64,000 nt of DNA from Bombilactobacillus thymidiniphilus (GCF_023380245.1 NZ_CP093365.1:868001-932000), one strand, 5' to 3'; shown: positions 28,051 to 37,391, numbered from the stretch's first letter. Translations and numbers: made by a program. Notes: a model not told the origin generated them from the letters alone.

Positions 28051-30000
28051 ATGAATAATCAACAACCTAAGATTTTAGGTGGTAGCGGTGACACTACGAA
28101 AGGCGCCACAGCTACTTATAAAGATAACTTGTACTTAGCTGTCAATGGTGAATGGCTCAAGACCGCACAAATTCCGGCTGATAAATCACGGACGGGCGGT
28201 TTCTCTGATTTAGATTTAGCGATTGAAAAACAATTAATGCAAGCTTTTGCGGATTGGTCAGCAGACAAGAAACCTGTGCCCAATGATTTGATGCAGGAGG
28301 CAGTTAAATTATATCAAGTTGCTGCCGATACAAAAAAACGTGATCAAGATGGTTTTGCGCCGGCACAAGCGCAATATGATGAAATTAAAAATCTGTCTGA
28401 TTTGCAGTCTTGGGTAGATAAGTTGCCCCAATGGCTGACCGCAGCTTATCCGTTGCCGTTTGCTTTTTATGTCACAGCGGATATGAAAGATACTAGTAAA
28501 AACGTGGTGGATGCCTCGGCACCAAACTTGATTTTGCCAGACAAAACTTATTATGCTGATGATAATGAAAGTGGCAAGCAGTTGTTGAATATTTATCAAC
28601 AAACAGCATGTGCTTTATTAGAACAAATTGGTGAAACTTCGGCTGATGCGCAAGAAATTGTGACGCAAGCTTTGCGTTTTGACCGTTCTTTAGTAGAATA
28701 TGTGAAAAGTGCTGAAGAAAAAGCTGATTACGTCAAAGATTATAATCCTACTAATCTGTCTGATTTAGCTAAAGATGGTGGCATGGTCAATTTCCGTTCG
28801 CTAATTGAAGGGGCAGTAGAAGATGATGTGCAAACCGTTAATGTAAGTGAACCGCGCTATTATCACTATTTTACTGAGATCGTGAACGAAAAGACGTTTG
28901 GCGATTTACGTGCTTGGACGTTGGTTAGATTTGCAATGAATGTTAGTTCTTATTTGAGTCAAGATTTGCGGCAAACTGCTGGTAAATTTAGTTTAGCCTT
29001 AAGTGGCAATCAAGAATTGCAAAGTCCAATTAAGCAAGCTTATCATGTTGCGAATGCTTTCTTTGATGATGTTGTTGGGCAATATTATGGACAAACCTAT
29101 TTTGGTGCACAAGCCAAGCGAAATGTGGAACAAATGGTTCATAAAATGATTAAAATTTATCAACAACGAATCGAAAATAATGACTGGTTAAGCGAGCCAA
29201 CTAAGCAAAAAGCGATTGTTAAATTAGATAAGATGGTGCTCAAAATTGGTTATCCGGAAAAATTAAATGCTGTTTTCCAACAATTTACGATTGAATCTAG
29301 TGAATCATTGTGGACTAATGTGCAAACATTGAATAGTATTTTGACAATTGATAATTTTGCCAAGTTTAAAAAGCCAGTGGATCGCTCTGAATGGGCCATG
29401 CCTGGGCAATTAGTAAATGCTTGTTATGATCCTTCTAAAAACGACATTACATTTCCAGCAGGTATTTTGCAAAAACCGTTTTACAGTTTAGAGCAGAGTG
29501 CCAGTGCTAATTATGGTGGGATTGGCGCAGTTATTGCGCACGAGATTTCTCATGGTTTTGATAACAATGGCGCGCAATTTGATGAATATGGTAATTTGAA
29601 TAATTGGTGGACAGATAATGATTATGCTACCTTCAAAGAGTTGACACAGGCGATGATTAATGAATTTGATGGTCTCGAATTTGGTGGCGGTCATGTTAAC
29701 GGAACTTTAGTGGTCAGCGAAAACGTGGCCGATGCTGGTGGTTTGAGTTGTGCATTGGAAGCTACTAAAAGTGAAGATGATGTTGATTTGAAAGCTTTCT
29801 TTATCAATTGGGCACGCGTTTGGCGGACTAAATCCACGCAACAATTGATTGAAATATTCCTCAACACTGATGTGCATGCGCCAGCGCCATTACGTGCTAA
29901 TGTACAAGCGCAAAATATGGACGATTTTTATACGACTTTCGATGTGCGTGAGCATGATGGCATGTGGCTAGAACCTGAACGGCGCGTTAATATTTGGTAA
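28051..30000 (+). CDS. pepO: M13-family zinc endopeptidase PepO
   Basis: 649 residues. The zinc-binding HEISH is at residues 497-501 in VIAHEISHGFDNNGAQFD; the third ligand lies in SENVADAGG, as in neprilysin-family enzymes. There is no signal peptide or transmembrane anchor, so it is an intracellular oligoendopeptidase of casein-type peptide breakdown. It starts 28 bp after galT with AGGAGG, so it is probably carried on the galactoside transcript although the functions are unrelated. A terminator follows. Confidence 0.95.
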   Translation: MNNQQPKILGGSGDTTKGATATYKDNLYLAVNGEWLKTAQIPADKSRTGGFSDLDLAIEKQLMQAFADWSADKKPVPNDLMQEAVKLYQVAADTKKRDQDGFAPAQAQYDEIKNLSDLQSWVDKLPQWLTAAYPLPFAFYVTADMKDTSKNVVDASAPNLILPDKTYYADDNESGKQLLNIYQQTACALLEQIGETSADAQEIVTQALRFDRSLVEYVKSAEEKADYVKDYNPTNLSDLAKDGGMVNFRSLIEGAVEDDVQTVNVSEPRYYHYFTEIVNEKTFGDLRAWTLVRFAMNVSSYLSQDLRQTAGKFSLALSGNQELQSPIKQAYHVANAFFDDVVGQYYGQTYFGAQAKRNVEQMVHKMIKIYQQRIENNDWLSEPTKQKAIVKLDKMVLKIGYPEKLNAVFQQFTIESSESLWTNVQTLNSILTIDNFAKFKKPVDRSEWAMPGQLVNACYDPSKNDITFPAGILQKPFYSLEQSASANYGGIGAVIAHEISHGFDNNGAQFDEYGNLNNWWTDNDYATFKELTQAMINEFDGLEFGGGHVNGTLVVSENVADAGGLSCALEATKSEDDVDLKAFFINWARVWRTKSTQQLIEIFLNTDVHAPAPLRANVQAQNMDDFYTTFDVREHDGMWLEPERRVNIW

Positions 30001-30011
30001 AATACTATTTA

Positions 30012-30048
30012 ACAATCTGGGACAAAGCAAAATTTGCCTCAGATTTTT
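30012..30048 (+). terminator. Terminator after pepO
   Basis: AATCTGGGACAAA ... CTCAGATTTTTTT imperfect hairpin with a seven-T tract. Confidence 0.75.
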
Positions 30049-30116
30049 TTATGTGTTTTTCTCGCGATTAATGCGCTACACTATTTACAACAATTTCAAA
30101 TTAGTAGGAGAAAGTT

Positions 30117-31496
30117 ATGCTAAAAAAAGATTTTTTGTGGGGGGCATCACTATCAGCCCATCAAACTGAAGGAGCTTATCAAGAAGACGGCAAATCTTTA
30201 TCCGTACAAGATACACGACCGCGTTCACGAAATGAGATTGCTGATTTTACCGTTGCTAGCGACCATTATCACCATTATCGGGAAGATATTAAATTAATGG
30301 CGAAAATGGGTGTTAAGGCAATGCGGATTTCGATTCCATGGACACGTATTATTCCGACAGGAATTGGTGCAGTTAATACCCAAGCGATCGAGCATTATCG
30401 TGATGTTTTCAATGTGATGCACGAGTATCATATTGAACCAATGGTAACTACTTATCATTTTGATCTACCACAGGAGTTGCAAGCTCAAGGTGGTTGGACA
30501 AACCGGCAAACAGTTAATGCTTATGAACAGTATGTGCGTGTTTTATTTGCGGAATTTGGCGAGCAAGTCAAATATTGGCTGACGATTAATGAGCCTAACA
30601 TTATGCTGTTGGCTGATAAAAAAATTCTTGGCTTCATATATACGCATGAAGAGCGTTATAAAGCTTTTTATAATTTGATGATTGCCGAAAAATTAGCGTT
30701 TAAAGCGTGTCATGAACTTTGTGCGCAAACTAAAATTGGCCCGGTGCCTAACATTTCTTATGTGTATCCAGCTACATCTGATCCACGTGATGTGCGGGCA
30801 GCGGAGTATTTCAATGCGGTGCGCAATTGGGCTTATTTGGATTTCTCGGTGCGCGGTATTATTAATCCAATTTTTAAGAATTACTTAAAGAAAACGGGTA
30901 TTGAGTTGGCAATTTTGCCGGAAGATCAAGATTTGGTGACGCACAATTTTCCTGATTTTCTAGGACTCAATTATTATACTAGTGTTACTGTGGAATACCC
31001 GCGCGTGGATCAAGATCGTGCAAGTGGCGTCAGCGATCAACAATCTGAAGATATTTATGAAAAGGGCTTTTACAAGGGGTTGACTAACGTTAATTTGGCG
31101 AAAAATGATTTTAATTGGACGATTGATCCGCTCGGTTTGCAGACGACTTTAGAAGTGGTGAATGATCGCTACTTGTTGCCGATTTATATTACGGAAAATG
31201 GTTTGGGTGCTTATGACGAGTTGACTGATGATCATCAAGTACATGATGATTATCGAATCGCTTATTTGCAGCAGCATTTACAAAGCGTGCAGCAGGCTGT
31301 AGATGCGGGAGTTGATGTTGCTGGTTATTTGCCGTGGTCGGCACTGGATTTAGTTAGTGTTCATGAGGGGATGAAAAAGCGTTACGGCTTTATTTATGTC
31401 GATCGTACGGAAACAGATCTCAAAAATTTGGCGCGGTATCCCAAGGATAGCTATTTTTGGTATCAACAAGTGATTCATAATAATGGAGTTGATTAA
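30117..31496 (+). CDS. Glycoside hydrolase family 1, probable 6-phospho-beta-glucosidase
   Basis: 459 residues. The acid/base is Glu159 in TINEPN and the nucleophile Glu360 in YITENGLG, the two GH1 signatures. It begins DFLWGASLSAHQTEGAYQEDG, the usual GH1 opening. The next gene, one base away, is a PTS EIIC, which favours a phosphorylated substrate such as cellobiose-6-phosphate; an unphosphorylated beta-glucoside cannot be excluded. AGGAG precedes the ATG. Confidence 0.9.
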   Translation: MLKKDFLWGASLSAHQTEGAYQEDGKSLSVQDTRPRSRNEIADFTVASDHYHHYREDIKLMAKMGVKAMRISIPWTRIIPTGIGAVNTQAIEHYRDVFNVMHEYHIEPMVTTYHFDLPQELQAQGGWTNRQTVNAYEQYVRVLFAEFGEQVKYWLTINEPNIMLLADKKILGFIYTHEERYKAFYNLMIAEKLAFKACHELCAQTKIGPVPNISYVYPATSDPRDVRAAEYFNAVRNWAYLDFSVRGIINPIFKNYLKKTGIELAILPEDQDLVTHNFPDFLGLNYYTSVTVEYPRVDQDRASGVSDQQSEDIYEKGFYKGLTNVNLAKNDFNWTIDPLGLQTTLEVVNDRYLLPIYITENGLGAYDELTDDHQVHDDYRIAYLQQHLQSVQQAVDAGVDVAGYLPWSALDLVSVHEGMKKRYGFIYVDRTETDLKNLARYPKDSYFWYQQVIHNNGVD

Positions 31497-31497
31497 T

Positions 31498-32847
31498 ATG
31501 CAAAAAATGTTTGATTGGTTAAACAAATATCTGCTGCCACCATTAAATAAGTTAGCGAATACAAAAGTTATTAAAGGGATTATGAATGCCAGTTTAGCTG
31601 CTGTTCCTTTTACGATTGTCGCTTCGATCTTTTTGATTATCAATAATTTGCCGCAGATTTTACCGTTTTGGTCGCATTTTTTTGAAGGCACAATTTTGCG
31701 ATACAGTGCATTTTACATGCTGGGAAACCAGATGGCACTGGGTTCAATAGCATTATATTATGCTTTGGCATTGGGATATTATTACGTTGAACAATACCAA
31801 CAGTCCGGTGAAAAACAGCTTAACGCTTTTACCGGAGCATTGCTGTCGTTATTTGCCTTTTTGCTGACGATCCCTTCAATTGGTTGGCATAATGGTGTTG
31901 CAGTCGGCGCTACGAAAACCGTGGCTAAGGATAGTTATGTTGTCAATGGTGTTTCACTGGTCAATGGCTGGCTGGAGCGCCTCGGAGGCGTGGGTATTTT
32001 CATTGCAATTATTACGGGGATTTTGGCGGTGCAATTGTATCGTTTGTGCGTGAATCGCAATTTGACCATCAAAATGCCTAAAGGTGTGCCCGATGGAGTA
32101 AGCCGTGCTTTTGCATCATTGATTCCCTCAATTTTAGTGGCATTTGTCATGATTATCATTAACATCGTGTTGAGTTTTTTTCACACGGATTTGCATGGCT
32201 TGCTGGCGGCGCCATTTGGTTTCGTCAAGAATCTGACGGGTTCGTGGCTAGGCGTGATGCTTATCTTGTTGTTAATTCATTTGTTGTGGGTAGTCGGCGT
32301 GCATGGCACAGCAATCATCAAAAACAGTTTTATCAACCCGATTTTATTAGTGGCCTTGTCCGAAAATGCGGCAGGCAAGCATAATATTTTTGCGGGCGAC
32401 TTTATTAATATGTGGGTTTTCATTGGTGGTGCTGGTGGAACCTTAGGATTAGTATTATTGTTAGTTTTTGCTGCCAAATCCACGCAACTGAAAACTTTAG
32501 GTAAGACGGCGTTAGTACCGGCTATTTTCAACATCAATGAACCGGTTATCTTTGGGGCACCGATTGTGTACAATCCTTATTTGATTGTGCCATTCATCGT
32601 TAGCCCGATGGTAATGGCTTCGGTGGCTTATTTTTCTATCAAAGTGCACTTGGTGGGCTATGTAAATGCGGCGATTGCATGGGTATTGCCGGTCGGTATG
32701 GGTGCTTGGCTCGGGACTAGCGGCAATTTGATGGCGGTAGCGATTGCTTTCATCAACTTGGCGTTATCCGTGATCATTTACTATCCATTTTTTAAAATGT
32801 ACGATTCTAGTTTGGTTAAGCAAGAACAAACCGCTACGGCAAAATAA
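31498..32847 (+). CDS. PTS EIIC component, lactose/cellobiose family
   Basis: 449 residues from ATG 31498, one base after the GH1 stop, with ATGGAG as ribosome-binding site inside the end of that gene. It has about ten membrane segments and only the EIIC domain; the motifs HGTAIIKNSFINP and FNINEPVIFGAPIVYNPYLIVPF are typical of CelB-type EIIC. It needs EIIA and EIIB partners encoded elsewhere, since none are in the window. It likely imports a beta-glucoside for the upstream GH1 enzyme. Confidence 0.92.
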   Translation: MQKMFDWLNKYLLPPLNKLANTKVIKGIMNASLAAVPFTIVASIFLIINNLPQILPFWSHFFEGTILRYSAFYMLGNQMALGSIALYYALALGYYYVEQYQQSGEKQLNAFTGALLSLFAFLLTIPSIGWHNGVAVGATKTVAKDSYVVNGVSLVNGWLERLGGVGIFIAIITGILAVQLYRLCVNRNLTIKMPKGVPDGVSRAFASLIPSILVAFVMIIINIVLSFFHTDLHGLLAAPFGFVKNLTGSWLGVMLILLLIHLLWVVGVHGTAIIKNSFINPILLVALSENAAGKHNIFAGDFINMWVFIGGAGGTLGLVLLLVFAAKSTQLKTLGKTALVPAIFNINEPVIFGAPIVYNPYLIVPFIVSPMVMASVAYFSIKVHLVGYVNAAIAWVLPVGMGAWLGTSGNLMAVAIAFINLALSVIIYYPFFKMYDSSLVKQEQTATAK

Positions 32848-32884
32848 AAAAGACGTTCTCTATGGAGAGGACGTCTTTTTTTTA
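32847..32884. terminator. Terminator after the EIIC gene
   Basis: AAAAAAGACGTTCTC / GAGAGGACGTCTTTTTTTT hairpin with an eight-T tail. It also stands at the end of the dead antitoxin gene on the other strand. Confidence 0.9.
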
Positions 32885-33264
32885 CTAATCATCAACCGAC
32901 AATTTGTCGTAGCCGGAAGCTTGAACTAAATCTTCGTAATTGTCAGCAAATTCCAGTTCTTCATCGTCGCGGTAACCAAGAAAAATTAATTATGCGATAT
33001 CTTCATGATTGAAAAAGCACAATTCATTACTATCCTGCAAGCCCGCTGGATAAATTACGGAAGAATAGTCAAAATAACCGGTTTGTTCTTCAGTTTCGTA
33101 TAAAGCAGCGCGATAACGTCAAAAGGAATTTTATTTTGAATGACTAATTGTTTGGCAGCCACTTTAAGATAGCCATTTAATGACAGGCCAACGGATGCTT
33201 AACCGTGATTCTAAATCTTTTCTTAACTGATAGTCTAAGATGATCGTGGTGGGTGTTGTTGTCA
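32885..33264 (-). pseudogene. Decayed DinJ/RelB-type antitoxin gene
   Basis: On the minus strand a GTG at 33264 follows a GGGGGAG ribosome-binding site and reads VTTTPTTIILDYQLRKDLES, typical of the ribbon-helix-helix start of DinJ/RelB antitoxins. Further on, in shifted frames, LKVAAKQLVIQNKIPFDVI (the VIQNKIPF block is a DinJ/RelB hallmark), YETEEQTGYFDYSSVIYPA and DEELEFADNYEDLVQASGYD can be read. At least two frameshifts and several stops break it. No YafQ/RelE toxin gene is next to it. Confidence 0.7.
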
Positions 33265-33377
33265 CAAGAAATACTCCCCCTTTATTTATTTTGATACAAG
33301 ACAGCAATTGAATGGTGGAACAAAACAAACTTATTTTTATATATTAAATCCACATAATAAAAAGTTAACGAAGATGA

Positions 33378-33438
33378 TTGACTTTTAAAAATAACCGTGT
33401 CATAATTATACTTTTAAAAATAATCGTGTCATAATTAC
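33378..33438 (+). promoter_or_regulatory. Promoter inside a 29-bp tandem duplication
   Basis: TTGACT (33378-33383), 17-bp spacer, CATAAT (33401-33406). The segment ACTTTTAAAAATAACCGTGT plus CATAATTA is repeated in tandem 29 bp later (33410-33438) with one C/T change, giving a second -10 copy. It drives the peptide gene at 33497. Confidence 0.6.
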
Positions 33439-33496
33439 ATTATATTTTAATATTTATTATATTGAAATATAATAAATATATAAGGGGGTATTTACG

Positions 33497-33577
33497 ATGA
33501 AAACTTTGAAGAAATTATTATCACGCAATTCTATCAATGTAGGCTTCGTAACTGTTGGCTACAGGGGTAAAAGATAG
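33497..33577 (+). CDS. Short cationic peptide (26 aa), unrecognised
   Basis: ATG with TAAGGGGGT 8-14 bp upstream encodes 26 residues: a basic amphipathic start (MKTLKKLLSRNS), then a Val/Gly segment (INVGFVTVGYRGKR). It is flanked by a good promoter and a hairpin terminator, so it looks like a complete transcription unit. Net charge is strongly positive. It could be a bacteriocin-like or signalling peptide, a truncated precursor, or a leader peptide. A broken CPBP-family gene, often found as bacteriocin self-immunity, follows. I do not recognise the family. Confidence 0.45.
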   Translation: MKTLKKLLSRNSINVGFVTVGYRGKR

Positions 33578-33611
33578 CATTGGTAGGATGCAGTGAAATG
33601 CAGTTTTGTTT

Positions 33612-33640
33612 AAGCGATTGGTACTATTTCAGTCGCTTTT
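33612..33640 (+). terminator. Terminator after the 26-aa peptide gene
   Basis: AAGCGATTG / CAGTCGCTT stem followed by TT; a short T tract, so strength is uncertain. Confidence 0.55.
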
Positions 33641-33662
33641 CATTTAACAAAAAGTAAGTTGA

Positions 33663-34124
33663 ATGATGAATAAGTATACAAAGACTGAAAACATTGTCTT
33701 ATGTATAGTTCTAATAACTATATCTGGTCTGATTATTAATTTGGGGGATGTTTTATTACTAATTTTTCATATAAATAAAACTATGGACCATAGAATCATA
33801 TTTTACAATTTATGCTTTTCTAGGATTTATCATTATACCTGGTTTAATAGCAAAAAAGCTGAGAGCGGTAATCTATCCTTTTTCCTTTAACATAAAGGCT
33901 ACGATATTCTTAATTATTTCAATTATAGTTTTTTCCCATTTTATTATTGCTGTAGATGAGGAATTTTTATTTCGTTATATTATTTTTAATATTTTGTTAT
34001 AAATTTGTTAACGAAATTTCCAGCTGGAATAATTCTTTATTTTTTAGCTGATAAATTTGGATTTCAGAGTTCTGTAGCCTTTCATTGGTTATACAATATT
34101 TTGGTTGGTTATTTAGATAAGTAA
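33663..34124 (+). pseudogene. Frameshifted CPBP-family (Abi) membrane protein
   Basis: Three frames together read as one CPBP intramembrane-protease-like protein. First frame: N-terminal membrane helices (MNKYTKTENIVLCIVLITIS...). Second frame: a helix followed by VDEEFLFRYIIFN, the EExxxR catalytic block. Third frame: AFHWLYNILVGYLDK, the final HxxxN block. Stops occur at the first frame's end (33890) and after FNILL. The family includes bacteriocin self-immunity proteins, which fits the peptide gene just upstream, but this copy cannot make a full protein. Confidence 0.65.
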
Positions 34125-34142
34125 AAAGTTGGGGGATATTAA

Positions 34143-34556
34143 ATGATTGTTAGTTTGTTTATGTCTGTCATTATTAATGTGTTAATTTATATATTAAGTA
34201 CTAAGTATTTATTAAAGTTAACAATATTTACCTTGCTTATTTTATTATATTTGGTTCCACTAATAGTAAATAGTGGTGTATCAGTTTTTTTATATAAAAA
34301 AATTAAGCATTCAATCACACTTTATATATTTCCATTCATTTCATTGATAAATTATGTTGCAATAGGTCTTAATTTGTTACACTCTAAGGCTTGATATCAA
34401 TTTATTAATCAATATAGTATTAAAAATAATGATATATCTTTGACAATTGAGCACAACCTCGTATCAATAAATCAATTAATTTTTGTGATCTTACTTTATT
34501 TTGCATTTGAATTTTTAACTATTACATTCATTAAACGGCAGAGGGGAAAAAGATGA
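34143..34556 (+). pseudogene. Small four-helix membrane protein interrupted by an in-frame TGA
   Basis: An 83-residue frame with three strongly hydrophobic helices ends at TGA 34392-34394. The same frame then continues without another stop for 53 codons (YQFINQYSIKNND..., then the helix LIFVILLYFAFEFLTITFI) to a TGA at 34554 that overlaps the ATG of the ABC ATPase gene. The open continuation, the fourth helix and the overlap suggest an ancestral protein of about 137 residues. The size and topology recall the Msa family of small membrane proteins, but that is only an impression. The 83-aa product could still be made. Confidence 0.55.
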
Positions 34557-35443
34557 CATTATTAACAGTCAATGCTTTAAGTAAAAAGTTCAAGGCAAAT
34601 GATTTCTATTCTTTGCAGGATGCTACTTTTACGGTCAATGAAGGTGATATTGTTGGTCTAGTTGGTAAAAATGGAGCTGGCAAAAGTACGCTATTAAAAT
34701 TATTGACTAAAGCATTGCGACCTTCCCACGGAAGCATCCTTTTTGAAGATAAGGATATTAATGTACAAGCCAATGTTTTAGATGATTTTGGTATTATGAT
34801 TGAACCGGTTTTTTATCCACATTTAACGGTTGAAGATAATCTAGATTTTTTCTTAAATATCCATGATAAAAAAGAATACTCTCAAAACATCGAAAGTACA
34901 TTAAAGTTAGTTGATTTGTGGGAAGTACGCAAACGTAAGCCAAAGAATTTTTCTTTTGGAATGAAACAGAGGACTGCGCTAGCAATAGCTTTAGTTACTG
35001 AGCCTAAATTTATTTTGTTGGATGAACCATTTGTAGGCTTGGATCCCGTCGGGGTCAACAATTTAATCGAAATATTAAAGCAATGGTCTATTAAAAATAA
35101 GACTTCTATGATTATTTCCAGCCATCAATTAAAAGAACTGGAAAGTATTTGCAATCGTTATATTTTTATCGATGCTGGCCACATCAAAAAACAAATTAGT
35201 AATTTGGAACAACCATCACAAATGTCAATTATCCTAAAATCTTTAGATGATAAAACTAGTGCGGTGCTAGAAGAATTGGTTCGAAGTTACCAATTGCATT
35301 ATAAAAATGACCGCCTTATAATTCCTAATTCTTTATCAAATCAAGATTTGAATGAAGTTCTTGGTAAGTTAGCAGCTCAGGATTTAATTGCTGAGATTGA
35401 AAAGCAAGAAGATGAATTAGAAAATTTGTTTGTGGAGGATTAA
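34553..35443 (+). CDS. ABC transporter ATP-binding protein
   Basis: 296 residues. Walker A GKNGAGKST is at 38-46; the signature motif is slightly unusual (NFSFGMKQR); Walker B is FILLDEPFVGLDP; the H-loop is SSHQLKEL. A C-terminal tail of about 80 residues follows the ATPase core. It pairs with the membrane protein gene downstream (start 35448) and may serve antimicrobial-peptide resistance or export, since eroded bacteriocin-like genes lie just upstream; the substrate is not predictable. AGAGGGG precedes the ATG. Confidence 0.9.
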   Translation: MTLLTVNALSKKFKANDFYSLQDATFTVNEGDIVGLVGKNGAGKSTLLKLLTKALRPSHGSILFEDKDINVQANVLDDFGIMIEPVFYPHLTVEDNLDFFLNIHDKKEYSQNIESTLKLVDLWEVRKRKPKNFSFGMKQRTALAIALVTEPKFILLDEPFVGLDPVGVNNLIEILKQWSIKNKTSMIISSHQLKELESICNRYIFIDAGHIKKQISNLEQPSQMSIILKSLDDKTSAVLEELVRSYQLHYKNDRLIIPNSLSNQDLNEVLGKLAAQDLIAEIEKQEDELENLFVED

Positions 35444-35447
35444 ACCA

Positions 35448-36194
35448 ATGAATCGTTTAACGATACCAACATTGAAAATGCTTTTAAAAAAGAAAGAAAC
35501 CATCATTACTCTTTTATTTAGCCTGTATCCATTATTGCTATTTATCGTCGATTGGTTTCACACTAATTTTATGCAAATTGGTGCCCCGAAAAATTCACTG
35601 GGTTTTCTGGAATTTTTTAGTGGGGTGGAATCCACACAATATCAAATCGCTTTACCGTTGGTCGCTTTTATTTATTTAGTTTGTACTATTTTTCACGATG
35701 AAATTAGTAGTGGTGTGTTATTTCTTTATAAAGACATCGATCGTACCAAAATTTTGAATGCTAAATTAGGCGCATTGTTTATAATTTATTTTATTTATTT
35801 TGGTCTGACATTACTGTCAAGTCTGATAACTTACTACTTTAGCATTATTAAAAAGCCCTATGCTTCGGGTAAATTTCTGCCACAATCTAATAGTGATCTC
35901 CAATATGTGGTTCTGACAATTATTTCCATTATGTTGGTTACTATCATCATTTTATCTTTTGCCAGCTTATTATCTATCAAATTCGGTAATGGTGTGACTA
36001 TTATTTTAGGCATTCTAATGATGCTTACCGCTAGTATTGCGCCCCAGTTGAAGACGGTGAAGTACTTGTTTCCAAATGGATATGTTAATTCAGCATTTAA
36101 CATCGCTTGGATAGTAATGATTGTGATTTCGTTGGTTTATTGCTCTATCATGTATATTATTTCTGATAAAATTTTTAAAAAGCTGGAATTTTAA
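35448..36194 (+). CDS. ABC transporter permease (ABC-2 like)
   Basis: 248 residues from ATG 35448, preceded by GGAGGATTAAACC that overlaps the end of the ATPase gene; an upstream GTG is rejected. Six hydrophobic segments and a 60-residue loop after the first one fit an ABC-2 type permease such as those of bacteriocin-immunity exporters. It should form the channel for the preceding ATPase. Confidence 0.82.
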   Translation: MNRLTIPTLKMLLKKKETIITLLFSLYPLLLFIVDWFHTNFMQIGAPKNSLGFLEFFSGVESTQYQIALPLVAFIYLVCTIFHDEISSGVLFLYKDIDRTKILNAKLGALFIIYFIYFGLTLLSSLITYYFSIIKKPYASGKFLPQSNSDLQYVVLTIISIMLVTIIILSFASLLSIKFGNGVTIILGILMMLTASIAPQLKTVKYLFPNGYVNSAFNIAWIVMIVISLVYCSIMYIISDKIFKKLEF

Positions 36195-36234
36195 GAATAA
36201 TAAATTTTGAAGTCAAAAAATAAGGACACAAATA

Positions 36235-36257
36235 CGGTACCACGAAAAACGGTACCG
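36235..36257. terminator. Hairpin after the ABC permease gene
   Basis: CGGTACC, 9-nt loop, GGTACCG; the following T-tract is weak (TAGTTTTAT). It may be a terminator or an operator. Confidence 0.4.
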
Positions 36258-36362
36258 ATAGTTTTATCATTATTAAATTCCTCAAATAGCTATATATCTA
36301 TTTTAGTTTCCATTACAAAACTGGATGTGCTTAATCATCGCTTGTTGTTTAGCATAAGTTTT

Positions 36363-37391
36363 CTACTCCCATCCTGTTAAAACAACTTTGCCAATCATAG
36401 TTCCGGCTTCCACGTTAGCATGAGCTTTTTTCATGTTTGCGGCATTGATTGGTGCATAGTGAATCGTATCAATAGGTTGCAATTTTTCATTTTCATATAG
36501 TTGAGCCAACTCGTTCAAAATATCATGTTGCGATACTAAGTCAATAGTTTGGTAATAAGATTTGCTGTACATCCACTCCCAAACAAAAGTAACCCGCTTT
36601 TTAGTTAGCTTTTGTAAATCAATTAAATGCCTGTTTTCAGTAGTAGCACCTACTGTACCATCAGGTTTGATCAGCTGTGCAATTTCATTCCAATGTGCAT
36701 CCAAATTATTTAAATTTAAAATATAATCTACAAAATGATAACCTAATTGCCGAATTTGCGTCACTAGATCTTCGTGATGATTTACGACATAATCAGCTCC
36801 CAGTTGTTTAACCCATTCAATAGCTTGGGGCTTAGACGCGGTGGCGATTACCTTTAAACCGGCCAATTTAGCTAATTGAATCGCTATTGAACCAACACCG
36901 CCAGCACCATTGATAATTAAAATGGTTTTATTGTCATTGTTAATTTTGTTGATTTTCATCTTTTCAAATAAGACTTCATAAGCTGTTAAACCGACCAAAG
37001 GGATGGCCGCAGCTTGCTGGATACTTAAATTTTTAGGTGCACGTCCGACGATTCTTTCATCAACTAGTTGCTCTTGGGCGTTGCTGCCAGATCTGGTGAA
37101 GTCGCCCGCATACCACACGCGATCGCCGACACTAAAAAGGTTCACTTCACTACCAGTTTGGATAACTTGACCAACTGCATCCCAACCGATAATTTTCGGA
37201 TTAACTAATGGCTTACTATTGCCACTTTGCCGAACGCCAACGTCGACGGGATTAACAGACACACCTGCTACTTTTACTAAAAGATCGTGCTTACCCACGG
37301 TAGGTTGAGGTACTTGCAAGTCTACTAAACTATCATGATTATAGATGGGCAAATGCTGATAAAAACCAACTGCTTGAACTTTATTTTTCAT
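36363..37391 (-). CDS. Zinc-free medium-chain dehydrogenase, quinone-oxidoreductase type
   Basis: 342 residues. An N-terminal GroES-like domain (about 1-125) is followed by a Rossmann domain with the NADPH-binding loop INGAGGVGSIAIQLAKLAG. The catalytic-zinc Cys/His set is not evident, so it fits the zeta-crystallin/quinone reductase group. It would reduce quinones or reactive enones with NADPH. It is divergent from an HxlR regulator that carries the Cys pair typical of aldehyde/quinone sensing. AGGAGG precedes the ATG. Confidence 0.87.
   Translation of the reverse strand: MKNKVQAVGFYQHLPIYNHDSLVDLQVPQPTVGKHDLLVKVAGVSVNPVDVGVRQSGNSKPLVNPKIIGWDAVGQVIQTGSEVNLFSVGDRVWYAGDFTRSGSNAQEQLVDERIVGRAPKNLSIQQAAAIPLVGLTAYEVLFEKMKINKINNDNKTILIINGAGGVGSIAIQLAKLAGLKVIATASKPQAIEWVKQLGADYVVNHHEDLVTQIRQLGYHFVDYILNLNNLDAHWNEIAQLIKPDGTVGATTENRHLIDLQKLTKKRVTFVWEWMYSKSYYQTIDLVSQHDILNELAQLYENEKLQPIDTIHYAPINAANMKKAHANVEAGTMIGKVVLTGWE

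Noticed and set aside
33663-33890. 75-codon frame as an intact small gene
   Set aside because: Its last third is in the wrong frame of a CPBP-type protein whose catalytic blocks continue in other frames downstream.
34392-34394. TGA as a selenocysteine codon
   Set aside because: There is no SECIS-like hairpin and the family is not known to contain selenocysteine; a nonsense mutation or true stop is simpler.
32885-36200. Insertion sequence or prophage remnant in the eroded patch
   Set aside because: No transposase, integrase or terminal inverted repeats were found; ordinary gene decay explains it.
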